DNA of 64,000 bases from Aphelocoma coerulescens. Its lineage: Eukaryota; Chordata; Aves; Passeriformes; Corvidae. Numbering within the stretch: the first letter of the stretch is position 1; the number at the start of each line of letters is the position of its first letter. Position numbers and translations under genes: made by a program. Shown here piece by piece: positions 10,150-20,153 of this stretch. The notes under the pieces were generated by a model. It did no database searches. It was not told the origin of the DNA and saw only the letters and a list, made by a program, of their open reading frames with translations. The stretch covers positions 1 through 64,000 of the forward strand of contig NW_027184085.1 of NCBI RefSeq assembly GCF_041296385.1. The letters are read 5' to 3'.

Positions 10150-11033
10150 CTATATGATGAGATGCTTCCTGAAACAAATTAATTCCAGCTAAATGACTCT
10201 TCCTGCTCTGCAGTTCCTATACCTGGCCCGGTTTAAATCCGTACCTAGCCCGACTCTTCGGTCCTTCCGTTTCCTACCGCTCTGCTCGGGGCTTTGCACC
10301 TCACGCTCTTTCCTCCCTCGGTGGCGTCACGGCAGAATGCGGCGAGGTTTTGGCCGGCACTTGAGGTCTCCGAGATGAACTTACCGAGAATTCTTCTGCT
10401 TTTCGCTGCACCTGCCACAACAACATTTGTTCACTGAAATAAATGCTTTCCACAATGAACTAAAGGTGTAAGGGAACAAGCGCTGCACTGTTGGGGAGGA
10501 GGATAGTTTGGCAAGGGAATTACACAGATCTGGAGGCTTGGCAGAATTGAAAAAAAGGCAAGAAAAACACAAGAACTCCAAGCCCAAGCTACATCCACTA
10601 CACAAAACATATTGGCCATAAAAGCAAGAAATTCCCATCTGCTTCTAAAAAACCTAAGCAGCACAAAATAAAATCTATTTTGCTAGAGTTCTGCTTACCA
10701 TAAAAAACCCTGATTAATTTAATCATGACACTTAAACTTCAGGCATATTAGAAAACTTGTACTGTCTGAAATGTCAGGGGAGGCTGATGCAGCAGCTCCA
10801 CCCCAGTCACTGTGCTGGAAAGCACAGGAGGCACCTGCTACATCACAGGTACTTGTGGAAATAAATAAAACGCAGCACTTTAGGTTGTGACAGATTGTAA
10901 AGCACTGTACCTAAAAGCCCCATAACATAAACATGTACTGAAGCTGAAGCAAGCACCACGTTTGAAGCTTCTTTCCATCCTGTTCCTTCCACCCACTTGC
11001 TGCAGTTCCCTGGGAGCTGCCAGGAGCACTTAC
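10150..11033. other. Unassigned sequence left of the PTPN1 fragment
   Basis: I see no convincing gene here. Relative to PTPN1, which reads leftward, this is where the intron and next exon would lie, but no next PTPN1 exon is recognisable. Short open frames on the minus strand look incidental. Confidence 0.5.
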
Positions 11034-11195
11034 TTGCATTGAAGCATCTCCCATGATGAATTTTGCCCCTTCAATAACAGCTAAGTAGGAGAACCGGAGC
11101 TGATCTGCAGTCTGGATGAGCCCCATCCTGTACTTCCTCATTTCCAGGAGAACCTGCTTAACGTCCACGGAAGAAGGGTCTTTCCGTTTGTCCAT
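11034..11195 (-). pseudogene. PTPN1: PTPN1 exon (after the catalytic loop), intact 54 codons
   Basis: On the minus strand an acceptor (TCTGCAG) opens exactly 54 codons from [15 protein letters not shown] to GDASMQ and ends at CAA|GTAAGT. The sequence is that of protein-tyrosine phosphatase 1B, covering the helical part of the catalytic domain with the conserved [10 protein letters not shown] segment, which carries the Q-loop glutamine used in phosphocysteine hydrolysis. The KRKDPSSVD and [19 protein letters not shown] wording fits PTPN1 better than its paralogue PTPN2. The reading frame, phase and both splice sites are clean. Because only this exon and its upstream neighbour are found in the window, I call the locus a partial copy, though a real gene with large flanking introns interrupted by insertions remains possible. 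Confidence 0.75.
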
Positions 11196-11628
11196 CTGCA
11201 GATAAAAACGTGAAACGTGTTTTCTGCTCTGATGAGGTTCACTACAATGACTCACTTTGTGGTAAGGCCTTCACACCACCCTCCACATTACAGAACGAAT
11301 GAACTCACATACAATTGGTATCAACGGCTCTTTACTGGGTCTCCAAAAACACACAGGGGAAAACACTGGGCCTCAAAAATGCTGCTTTCCCTGAAAGCAA
11401 AGCCTGTCTTTGCGAATCACTCTGAAAACTGGAGACTTTTCTTCCCCTAACTCAAAATGGCCACTTAGGAATGAGACCTGCCTTGGAATACACTCCCAAA
11501 ACAGCAGAGTAAAACAACAGGAAATCACAGGGAACCCCTCCAGCCCCTGCTCCAGCTCCTTTAAGGCTGCACCAAAGCTCCCCTGAAGGTGCCTGTGCAG
11601 GAGAGGTGGCCCTGCAGGTGGCCCTTAC

Positions 11629-11838
11629 CAGCAGCAGACAGGTGTCCACCGGGCAGAAGGTGCCCGACCTCCCGATGCCAGCGCTGCAGTGCACCACGAC
11701 CGGGCCGTGCCCGGGGCTCGGCGAGCCCGACTCCCGCACCTTGAACGGGAAATTCGGGAACGAGGCCGGCGACTCTGGGACCCCAAAGTCGGGCCAGGTG
11801 GTGTAGTGAAAGTGCAGAATCTCCCGAGTTTCCTGGGT
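11629..11838 (-). pseudogene. PTPN1: PTPN1 exon with the catalytic P-loop, partial gene copy
   Basis: Acceptor TTTTTGCAG, 70 open codons from [19 protein letters not shown] to DTCLLL, and donor CTG|GTAAGG lie on the minus strand, 433 bp upstream of the next exon. The WPD loop and the phosphatase signature [11 protein letters not shown], with the catalytic Cys and Arg, are intact. PTP1B dephosphorylates receptor tyrosine kinases such as the insulin receptor at the endoplasmic reticulum membrane. Four positions that are leucine in vertebrate PTP1B as I know it are proline here (in SFPNFPF, SGSPS and FCPVD). Such changes in a folded catalytic domain point to relaxed constraint or strong GC bias. 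No other exons are found, so a truncated duplicate is the likelier reading. Confidence 0.75.
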
Positions 11839-12200
11839 CTGCAAAAACAGGGTTTGGGAACAGTTTTAGTTTGGATACACCAGTCAGAAGGACTGACTTA
11901 AATTCCAAGGACAAAGTTTCAGGGAGTCTCAGGGAGTTTTTATAGCTGCACAGCCAAGAAACTAATTACAAGTAATTGTCTCTTGTTGTGAAGGTCTCCA
12001 CTGGGACCAAAGGGAATTGGGTAAGTAAATTTACTTATTTACAATTCAGTTATTTCAGTGCAGCTCAGAAGCCTGTGTCACTCTGGGTATGGCTGAGACA
12101 TGAAACCGCCTGGAGTGTCCCCAGGTACGTCTCAGAAATATCCAAGAGTTTCATTTCCATGACATCTCATGCAGAATCATCAAATCCAGACCAATTCGTG
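11839..12200. other. Presumed PTPN1 intron remnant
   Basis: This is AT-balanced sequence upstream (on the minus strand) of the PTPN1 catalytic exon. The preceding PTPN1 exon is not recognisable, and nothing else is seen. Confidence 0.4.
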
Positions 12201-12310
12201 ACCCCCAGTTTCAAGCCAATCTCCTGGCCCGGCTGCGGCGCGATTCATCTGGTGCCCCGAGATGGGACCCTCTCTGCCCGGCTGCCGGATCCAGGGGTAA
12301 GCGGACCTCC
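12190..12310 (+). other. Possible retroviral U5/primer-binding site/leader fragment
   Basis: A stretch ending in CA (near 12249) is followed after two bases by TGGTGCCCCGAGATGGGA (12252-12269), which has the TGG start and length of a retroviral primer-binding site, then a GC-rich leader with a GGGGTAAGC donor-like site at about 12294. I could not match the 18-mer to a specific tRNA from memory with confidence. It could belong to ERV-A, whose pol lies 3 kb downstream in the same orientation, but no gag was recognised between them. Confidence 0.25.
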
Positions 12311-12438
12311 CGGTCGCGACCCTGAATTTTCAGGGGGAGCTCGGCTGTCCTTTGGCTCGCGGCGGGGGCGGACAAGGACCATCTGCACCAAATTAAGGTA
12401 TTTGCTATTCCTTTTAAACACAGAAATACCTGCAGGTC

Positions 12439-12455
12439 CAGGGTTCGAGTCCCTG
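12439..12455 (+). other. tRNA T-arm-like hairpin / B-box-like motif
   Basis: A 5-bp stem CAGGG/CCCTG encloses TTCGAGT, matching a tRNA T-arm and an RNA polymerase III B box. No matching acceptor stem or A box was found upstream, so this is not called a tRNA. It may derive from a tRNA-related SINE or be coincidental. Confidence 0.3.
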
Positions 12456-12530
12456 AGGGTGGGTTGAAAGTCCCGAAGAAGACTGGGTCTCCCAAAATTA
12501 GTCCTGGGCAAGAAAAAAAAGTACTTTTAA

Positions 12531-12599
12531 GGGGTTGGACCCCGACTTTCAAAGGGGTTGGACCCCACTGGGAAAGGTACCTTTAAGGGGCTGGACCCC
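12531..12599 (+). repeat. Three short GGGG-N5-CCCC hairpin repeats
   Basis: GGGGTTGGACCCC occurs at 12531-12543 and 12554-12566 and GGGGCTGGACCCC at 12587-12599, each with a TTTAA/TTCAA-like lead-in. They form a small tandem set of 4-bp stems. Function is unknown. Confidence 0.8.
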
Positions 12600-15300
12600 A
12601 CTGGCGTGTGCTATTGTACTGCTATTTTTGTTTTGTCTGTCGCTATTCTGCTGCTGTGTGAGTGAGAGTGGATGAGACGTGCTGTCAAAGTACAAAGCGA
12701 GTGAGAGGCTCTATCTGCGGTTCCGTACCCCGGCGACGGGCTCGACCGGAGGAAAGCGAAGCGTTTGGCAAAGAGCGAATGAGCATAAATCACATAAACT
12801 GTCGGTTTGGAATTCAACCTTACTGTCCAAAGGGGGTGGATTTTAGAGGAGAAAGATTTTAGCTATTGAATTGAAAACATGCAGACCCCCAACGCCTTTC
12901 TGATATAGCTCCATCTGATTTCCCTTTTGAAATCCCGTGTTAAGTGTGAGAAAACGGTTCTAAAGCTTGTCTTTGTGTGCATGTATTAATTGTGAGAGAA
13001 AGTGGTATTGTATTTCTACTAGATGGAGTGGGTGGTGTCCAAGCTGCCAGAGGAGAGAGCTTGGTATCAGACTAGAAAGAGCAGGAATAAAGAACTTGGC
13101 AGAAAAGGAAAGTGCAGATAATGTTAAAGGGGAGAGTGGCAGAGAATAGTGAGAAATTTGAGAGGAGCTGGTTAGAAAAGTACAGCAAGCGTATGGAAGA
13201 AGAGATGAGGAAAAGGCAAAAGCAATGGCAAAGGTGATGGCAGAGGTTGTAAGAATTGTGGACATTGTGGTTAATAGGTTTGGGTGTTTAGTTCCCTTTT
13301 CTGCTTGGTGTTTTGTGCGGAGCTGCGAGGCTCCTGTTATGTGGTGCTTGTGCAGAGCTGAAAGGCTCCTGTTTGGAGGGGACCCGTGCCCCTGTGCCTT
13401 TTGTGTTTTGTTGTGAAAAGCCAAAATTGGCAGGTTTCGGTTCTGAGGTGAATCCGGAGCTCCTATCTTGTGGGGAACCCTCCCCTGCCACCGGTCTGTG
13501 GTTTATTGTGGAGAACTAGAATTGGCGGATTCTAATCCTGCGGCCAATTCTGCAGCTGCTGCCTTGTGGGGATGGTGTTGTCCCTGTGCAGGCCCAGGTA
13601 TTTGTCATGCAGCCTCATCTGCGGGGGCTGTAAAGAAACCTATGGGGAGAATGTTTTGCTGTCCTTCCTTGGTTAATTTGTTAGTCACCTCTCTACTCCT
13701 GGGGTGGACTTGGTAAAAAAAAAAAAATATTGAGATAAGGAACAATTGGTTACTAAAAGATGATTGATTACTAAAAATGTGATTGGTTATTTAAAAAGAA
13801 AAAAAGGCGACTCAAATGCCTGATTCACAGACTGCGACTCTTGCAAAACTCTTAAAAGCAGTCTCGCTCCCTCCGCTGAAGAATCGATTGGAAGAAACCC
13901 CACCGAAAACCTGTGGGAGACGACAAAAGTGGTGCGACAAGCACTTCATAGAATAAAAACTAAAACTCCACTTGAATAAGTTAATGCAATTAAACTCTTG
14001 TTTCACTCAGACATATTTTTTTGGGGGAAGTTTGTTTCTTTTCTCTTTTCTAGGAATGTCAAATGTCCCGACATCAAAGATAAAGCAAGCAGTTTGAGAG
14101 CAAGGAAACTGCAAGCAGCAAAATCACACCTAAATGTGATAACCGTTGCTTCGCTGTCACTTTGTGTTAGCCCTATAAAGTTTTACTTCTTTTTTAATAA
14201 TCGGTCTAGTGGGCCAAATTTTCACTTTTCTTTTATAGGAATCTACCAATACCTGAGATGGAGCTGTGTGAAAACCAATGAAATTGAAAGTGTCACCATA
14301 ATTGCTTGCATTGTCAGTTGGTTAATGTTTGTAATTTGTTTGTGTTTTCATTGCAAGTGACAGATCAAATAGTAGTTAAAGCATTCTACATATTCTTGAG
14401 TTTAATTTTTGTCTAACTTGTTTTGTCTTTTTACTGAAAAATGGTGTGGCTCGGGTCTTATGGATGTATAATTTGTTTCAACCAATATTATCCTGAGAGT
14501 TGGTATAAGAATTTATACATATTTGAAATCCTACAAATATGGACTAACCCTCCCGGTTCTGCCTCAGAAGGCTTCAAAATTATTATAATCTGGCTAAATT
14601 TTTTGGATTTTCTAATTAGTGAATTAAAGAGTCTTGACAAAACACAAGCAAATGCTACATGAGAAATGATTGAATCCCCCTTCCTAAACCAGGAGGGATA
14701 CAGAAAAGCCTTCTACCAGCTCTCAAACTAAAGTGCTGTTCAATCTCATGCCATATGTCTTAAGAGGATGTTTTAACTTTTCCTCACCCCTCCTATTTAT
14801 AGCATATTCTGCAATGTCAGTTGTAGGTGCAGAATGGGATGAAGGCAATTTATTCACCAAAAAAAAAAAAAAAAGGCTACATGAGGTAAAAAGAAAAAAA
14901 AACCCCTAAGTTTGAAAGAGAATTCATTTCATTTTTAATCCCACCAAAAATAAAGCCACAGTTTGTAGTTTGTGTCAAGATTAAATGACAAGAGTGCTAT
15001 AATCTGTCTCCTGGAAAACAGAGCATAGCCCTGATGTAAAGATATGTTTGCATGAGAATATTTTGTATGAAAATGTTCTGTGTGTTAGTTTTGTATCATA
15101 AAAACTAATCCTTCATAATGTATAGAATTATATAGCAGAGTAAGAATATCATTATAACAAAAACTGTATAAAGAAGTTACAACCAAAGAAGCCTCCTGAA
15201 GATACCTGACTAGGACTTTGAAGTGTAAGTTAAACCACTAAGATTAGATAAAGGGAAAACCCATTCTTTGCCCAACTCAGGCCTAGGAAAAAAAACAAAA
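12600..15300. other. Unassigned sequence between the leader-like fragment and ERV-A pol
   Basis: No convincing gene is present. The segment 13000-13260 is purine-rich with EK-rich open frames, which could be a decayed retroviral gag or chance. Two plus-strand acceptor-like sites (TTTTCTAG before 14054 and TTTTATAG before 14240) precede short hydrophobic frames. There are A-runs near 13717 and 14860. From about 13700 to 15230 the DNA is AT-rich with many stops. Confidence 0.4.
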
Positions 15301-15339
15301 CCAAACCAAAAAAAAACCAACAAAACAAACAAGACTGAA

Positions 15340-17440
15340 AGAAGAGAAATACCCATAGATAGTAAAATAACAAATCAGATGATCCCATTAGTAAGAGATG
15401 TTGAAATTCCAGGGAGATCAAAACGGGCTCCCCCAGTGATTATTGAACTACTGGAAGGGGTACAACCAGTGTCAGTTAAACAATATCCACTAAGGCATGA
15501 AGCATGAGTAGGAATGGAACCAATAATTAGTAAATTTATTGATCAGAAGTTGTTGAGAGAGTGTAGGTCTTCCTGCAATACCCCAATTCTACCAGTACAA
15601 AAGCCAAATGGAAGTTATTGATTAGTTCAGGACCTGAGGACACTTTACTCACAAAATTACCAAGTGACTGAGTGTGGTTTTCAGTTTTAGATTTAAAGGA
15701 TGTTTTCTTTTGTCTGCCATTAGCTGAAAGCAGTCAGGAAATTTTTGCCTTTGAATGGGAAAACCCCAGAACAGGGAGAAAAAGCCAGCTTACGTGGACT
15801 GTATTGCCACAAGGATTCAAAAATAGACCCGTGATATTTGGAGATCAATTAGCCGAGGAACTGGAAGCCTGGACGCCGCCGCTTGGGAAAGGGAAGGTAC
15901 GCTCTTGCAGTACATCGATGATCTATTAATAGCAACAAGGACCTGTGAAGACTGCAAGAACTGGACTGTAAGTCTTTTAAATTTTCTGAGACTAAGTGGA
16001 CATAGAGTCTCTCCTGAAAAGGCTCAGCTAGTCCTCCACAATGTTACATATCTGGGGTATGAACTGGCAGGAGGGGAGAGAGCCTTGAGAGACAACAGGA
16101 AGGAGGCAATTTGTCAAATGCCCTGGCCAACTGAAGAACCAAAGAACTGAGAACTTTTCTGGGAATGACAGGATGGCGTAGATTACGGATCTGCAACTAT
16201 AGACTCGTTGTGAAACCTTTATACCAACTCCTAAAAGAGACTAGGGGAACTCACCTATGCTGGACACCAGAGACTAATAATGTATTTGTAACTCTACTGG
16301 GCATACCAGATGTCACTAAACCTTTTCTGTTGTTTTGACATGAGAGACAAGGACTGGCGCTGGGACTTTTCGCACAGAAGCTGGGACCCTACAAAAGGCC
16401 GGTGGCTTATTTCTCCAAGCAGCTGGACGTGGTCAGCCACGGAGAGCCTGCACTGCGTGCAGTGGCAGCCGTGATCCTGAACGTAGAAGCCCACGAGTTC
16501 ACACTGGGACAGTAGATAACTGTTTTTGTCTCTCACACGGTGTCAGCAGTGCTCACACAGAAAGGAAATCACTGGTTAACCCCATCTCGCTTTCTCAAAT
16601 ACCAGGCTGTCCTAGCAGAATCGGAGGATGTGAGTATCCAAGTAACTAACGTTTTAAACCCAGCAGCTTACCTGGGGCAAAGCTGCTGAGGAGCCTGTAC
16701 GGCATGACCGCATCGAAACCGTGGACTCGGTTTACTCCGGCCGCCCGGACCTAAAGGACTCTCCGCTAGAAAATGCGGCAAACTGGTTCACCGATAGGAG
16801 CGGTTATGTCAAGAATGGTAAGCGGCTCGCTGGGTATGCAGTTATAGCCACAGATGCTGTCATTGAGGCAAAACCATTACCTGTGGGGACATCAGCTCAA
16901 AAGGCTGAAATAATAGCCCTAACTCGAGCCTTGGCATTGGCCGAAGGAAAACCTATCAACATTTGGACTTATTTGAGGTATACTTTTGGGGTGGTACACG
17001 CTCACGGGGCTATCTGGAAAGAAAGGCGTTTATTAACCTCACAGAAGAAATCAAGCAAGCTACTGAAATTGTACAGTTACTGGAATCAGTGGTAAAACCT
17101 TCAAAAGTGGCTATAATGCATTGTAAGGGACAGTCCCAGGGTAACACTATCCCTGAACTGGGAAATGCTATGGCAGACAAAACAGCAAAGGCAGTGGCCA
17201 GTGGGCTTCAGATCCAAGCCCTAGCTCTAATTCCTTCTAGCATCCTTATAAGTAAAAAAATAAAAACAAACCACCATATGACACCGATGATTTAAATTGG
17301 ATACAAGAAGACAAGGGACAAATGAGCACAGATGGGTGGGCTAGGATAAAGGGTCTCATAATCATACCCAGAAAACTGTTAAAATTATTTATCCAAAGCG
17401 AACATTGCATCAGATCACCTTAGATTACAGTTCTTGAAGG
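15340..17440 (+). pseudogene. ERV-A: decayed gammaretrovirus-like pol (RT, RNase H, start of IN)
   Basis: Several plus-strand frames together give the pol order: the reverse-transcriptase N-terminal part (15360-15510), the palm with a VLDLKD-type motif near 15690, the LPQGF motif near 15815, the YIDD catalytic box (15911-15922), the connection, RNase H (16720-17095, with a GTSAQKAE motif) and a stub of integrase near 17360. Stops at 15506, about 15618 and 16149 and a frameshift near 15905 break it, and DNA seems missing near 15640. The catalytic Asp pair is still readable. The domain order and motifs fit gammaretrovirus-like (class I) ERVs. It is more decayed than ERV-B and is not its duplicate, because the two pols differ strongly in sequence. 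Confidence 0.8.
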
Positions 17441-17451
17441 TTTGAGGAGGT

Positions 17452-17673
17452 ATGAGACAAACTTACAGCATGGTTACCCAACTTACCCGGCTTAAACAAT
17501 TGTTTGTAATAGCTATTTGTGTTATTGCATTGTTACTTAGTGTTTGTATTAGTAGTTACTGTTGTATGATATTATGTACCTGGAATCGAGATGCTTATGC
17601 TCCATGGCACAAGCATAAACTTAGAACTAAGATAGAGAAGGGTTCTTACTTTAAAGACATGCAAGATTTGTAA
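17452..17673 (+). pseudogene. Possible ERV-A envelope C-terminal remnant (73 codons)
   Basis: A short frame has a strongly hydrophobic, cysteine-bearing segment of about 28 residues followed by a basic tail, and it ends just before a polypurine tract. That position is where the transmembrane anchor and tail of env would lie. No fusion peptide or immunosuppressive-type motif is present, so the assignment rests on place and hydrophobicity only. Everything between the integrase stub and this frame is missing. Confidence 0.35.
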
Positions 17674-17690
17674 AGAATTACAAATACCCA

Positions 17691-17843
17691 AAGAAAAGGG
17701 GGGGATTGAAGAAGGGGCAGTCAATAACTAACTCATGTAAGCACAAGTTAACTAGCTGGAGACAGCAAATGTTAGTTCAGACAGCAGATGCTAATTACAC
17801 AACCTAAGAAGCCAAATTCACCTTAATCTTGTCAAGATAGAGG
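17691..17843 (+). mobile_element. ERV-A polypurine tract and 5' part of its 3' LTR
   Basis: AAGAAAAGGGGGGG (17691-17704) followed by ATT and TGAAG is a typical polypurine tract and LTR start (17707). The LTR-like sequence is interrupted at 17844 by ERV-B and seems to resume at 24681, where a GGATAAAAAG TATA-like site occurs near 24762. I could not locate its 3' end. Confidence 0.45.
17840..17843. repeat. Target-site duplication of ERV-B (GAGG), left
   Basis: GAGG directly precedes the left LTR, and the same GAGG follows the right LTR at 24677-24680. A 4-bp duplication is usual for gammaretroviruses and shows that the provirus ends are original. Confidence 0.85.
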
Positions 17844-18308
17844 TGTAATAAATAAAGGTATTTTGTTCATTGAAAACAGCTGACACAGGCCACAACGTAC
17901 ATAACAGGAAATGTCTTAACAAATCCATATGTAAAGGTTGTAAGTGCTGTAAGTGTACTATTGTTTAAGCTCCAGGAAGAAAAGCGGGGGATACTAACTG
18001 ACCAAATATGGAAAGGGTCACCCAGAGGGCACTTGAAGAAGACTACTTGCCTTCAGCTATCGACCACCAGAAGGCAGAAAACGACCCCCTAGCAACAAGC
18101 TCACACATGCGTAGAGTACTCCCTTGAAGATAAGTTACCAGGAAATGATCCTGCATAAAAGAAGGACTGAAATTTGCAAACCCCTGCGGCGGTCGGTGGA
18201 GCGGGGACTCCCCTGTCGCCCAGCGCTGATTTTGCTTATGCCTTGCTTGCTGTAATTAATAACTTCTCTAATTTGATTAAACCTCCTTGTCTGCCTCAGT
18301 CAATCACA
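17844..18308 (+). repeat. 5' LTR of ERV-B
   Basis: The LTR starts TGTAATAAAT and ends AATCACA, 465 bp. A TATA-like CATAAAA lies at 18154-18160. At the place where the 3' LTR has an AATAAA poly(A) hexamer, this copy reads AATAAC. Confidence 0.93.
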
Positions 18309-18311
18309 ATT

Positions 18312-18329
18312 TGGTGCCGTGACTCGGAT
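18312..18329 (+). other. Primer-binding site, tRNA-His
   Basis: TGGTGCCGTGACTCGGAT is complementary to the 3' 18 nt of vertebrate tRNA-His including CCA. This is the primer class that names the ERV-H group. Three bases separate it from the LTR end. Confidence 0.9.
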
Positions 18330-18713
18330 GGGAATGGTACGGTGAGACAGAGATAGGGGAGGCGCCCCACCTCTGGTGGCCTCGGTATCCTCGGTCTTTG
18401 CCTCGCTCCCACCGACGAACCTAAACTCAAGGCATTAAACAAAGGGAACCGGTCGGCCCCATAAACTTTGTGCGCAGAGGTCCGGACGAAGACGCTGGAA
18501 GCGTGAGTATTTGCGGAAAAGGGATCCGTTCGGTCGGGGTCGGGTATCCTGGAGTGTGGCGAGTGCGGTGTGTGAGAGGGGGGCCGGCAGCCGGACTCCC
18601 CAAGCGAGTGTGGACCCTCAGTAGTGCGGTTCCCATTGCCCACGAGGGCGTGGGCCACGAACCAGGGGAAGCGAGTGATTCCACACACAGAACGCCTGAA
18701 GGCACTCCAGAGG
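18330..18713 (+). other. ERV-B untranslated leader
   Basis: About 380 bp of GC-rich sequence separate the primer-binding site and gag. In retroviruses this region holds the packaging signal and major splice donor; I could not place either precisely. Confidence 0.6.
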
Positions 18714-20153
18714 ATGGGACAGGGGAAAAGCAAGCCCTCTAGTTCCGTGAGGTTTCCCCCAGTACCTGAGGATAGTCCGTTAGGTCTTTTATTGAATAAT
18801 TGGAGGCATTATTCGAGTACACAGAATAAAGATAAGGCCAAGATGATTTATTATTGTATAGAGGTCTGGGGAGGAAAGCAGATATCACAAAATGTATTTT
18901 GGCCTATATTTGGGTCCTACGAGGACTGGGTGAGACAGGATTTGAATTTATGGGTAAATTCCAAAACTCCTTTTAGTCGAGAAGAGAGTGAATATGCAAA
19001 AATATGGATAGAGACCCCCGGGGTACTCCTGTTTACTTTAAAGGAAAAATCTGAAAACTCGGGGGTAAGAAGAAAAGATAAAAAGAAAGAGGAAGTCCCG
19101 TTGATTCCACCCCCCTGTATACCTCCGCAGGCCCCGCAAGCACCCCCACTCCCACTCCCTGAGCAGCCCCTAGAGGAAGAGGAAGGGAATCCTGAACCCG
19201 AACGGGAGGGACCAATGACAAGGGGCAGAGCTAGACGTCATAACCTCTATCCATTAAGAGAAGTGCCTATGGGGGGACCCCAACCAGGAATTGGCTTTAT
19301 TTCAGTTCCCCTTAGCTCTGGAGATGTACGGGACTTTAAGAAGGAAATGGGGAACCTATTAGAAGACCCCCTGGGAGTTGCAGAGAAGCTAGATCAATTT
19401 TTAGGCCCTAATATATAGACCTGGGATGAGTTGCAGTCAATTCTAAATATTCTTTTTACTGCAGAAGAAAAGAACATGATTAGGCGAGCGGGAATGCAAA
19501 TTTGGGATGCCCAACATGCCCAAGGCCCACAGGCAGATATCAAATGGCCTTTACAAAACCCTAATTGGGATCATCAGGATCCAGCACACAGAACTCATAT
19601 GCAGGACTTAAGGACAATAGTTATACAAGGGGTCCGAGAGGCAGTACCGAGAGGACAAAACATAAATAAGGCCTTTAATGAGAGGCAGAGAAAGGAGGAA
19701 ACTCCAACAGATTGGCTAGAAAGGGTAAGAAAGAATCTACAGCTGTATTCAGGCCTGGACCCAGACACACAGTTGGGTCAGGCACTTCTGAAAACTCAAT
19801 TTGTAGCCAAATCATGGGATGACATCAGGAGGAAGCTAGAAAAACTAGAAAATTGGCAGGAGAGAGGATTAGATGAATTGTTGAGGGAAGCGCAGAAAGT
19901 ATATGTCAGGAGGGATGAAGAGAATCACAAGAGACAAGTCAGAATGATGGTGGCAGCAGTAAGGGAAAGCAGAAAACAAGACTCTCCCCGCCGAATGGGG
20001 CAAATACCCAGAAAGGCCCCTAGGAACACAGAGGGAAATCAGAGAGTGGAAAGGAGGGAAGCAGTCGTATGTTTTTATTGTGGGGAGAAGGGACACATCA
20101 GAAGGGATTGTAGAAAGAGGATAAGAGATGAAAAGATGTTTAAAGAAGATTAG
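18714..20153 (+). pseudogene. gag: ERV-B gag (matrix, capsid, nucleocapsid), one internal stop
   Basis: I start gag at 18714 because the frame there begins Met-Gly-Gln-Gly, a myristoylation signal; the open frame extends 30 codons upstream without retroviral character. Matrix is followed by a proline-rich linker (about 19100-19180), then a basic stretch and a capsid start of gammaretroviral type (around 19247). The major homology region lies near 19650-19760. A single CCHC zinc knuckle (CX2CX4HX4C, 20070-20111) marks nucleocapsid. TAG at 19416-19418 interrupts the capsid in frame, so a full Gag precursor cannot be made. The frame ends at TAG 20151-20153, which is the read-through site to pol. 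No PPxY late motif was seen in the linker. Confidence 0.88.

Larger units (their letters stand above)
7010..10150. repeat. Trailer module T1 of the macro-repeat, copy A
   Basis: This block follows the short array and is homologous to about 61100-64000 (T2). Part of it (about 8150-8560) is also homologous to 25460-25970 (T3). In order it holds exon-like segments and a divergent promoter (7278-7815), an AT-rich stretch (7820-8130), a degenerate ~40-bp minisatellite (8180-8490), a CpG-rich block (8560-9140) and a ~47-bp minisatellite (9500-9890). T1 is rich in CpG where T2 shows the TpG/CpA decay products. Homology with T2 can be followed to the window end; how much further right the module extends is unknown. 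Confidence 0.8.

Noticed and set aside
12439..12455. tRNA gene
   Set aside because: Only a T-arm-like hairpin is present; no acceptor stem, D-arm or anticodon arm can be formed.
18624..18713. Upstream start of ERV-B gag
   Set aside because: The open frame extends 30 codons upstream, but Met-Gly-Gln-Gly at 18714 has the myristoylation context expected of a gammaretroviral Gag start.
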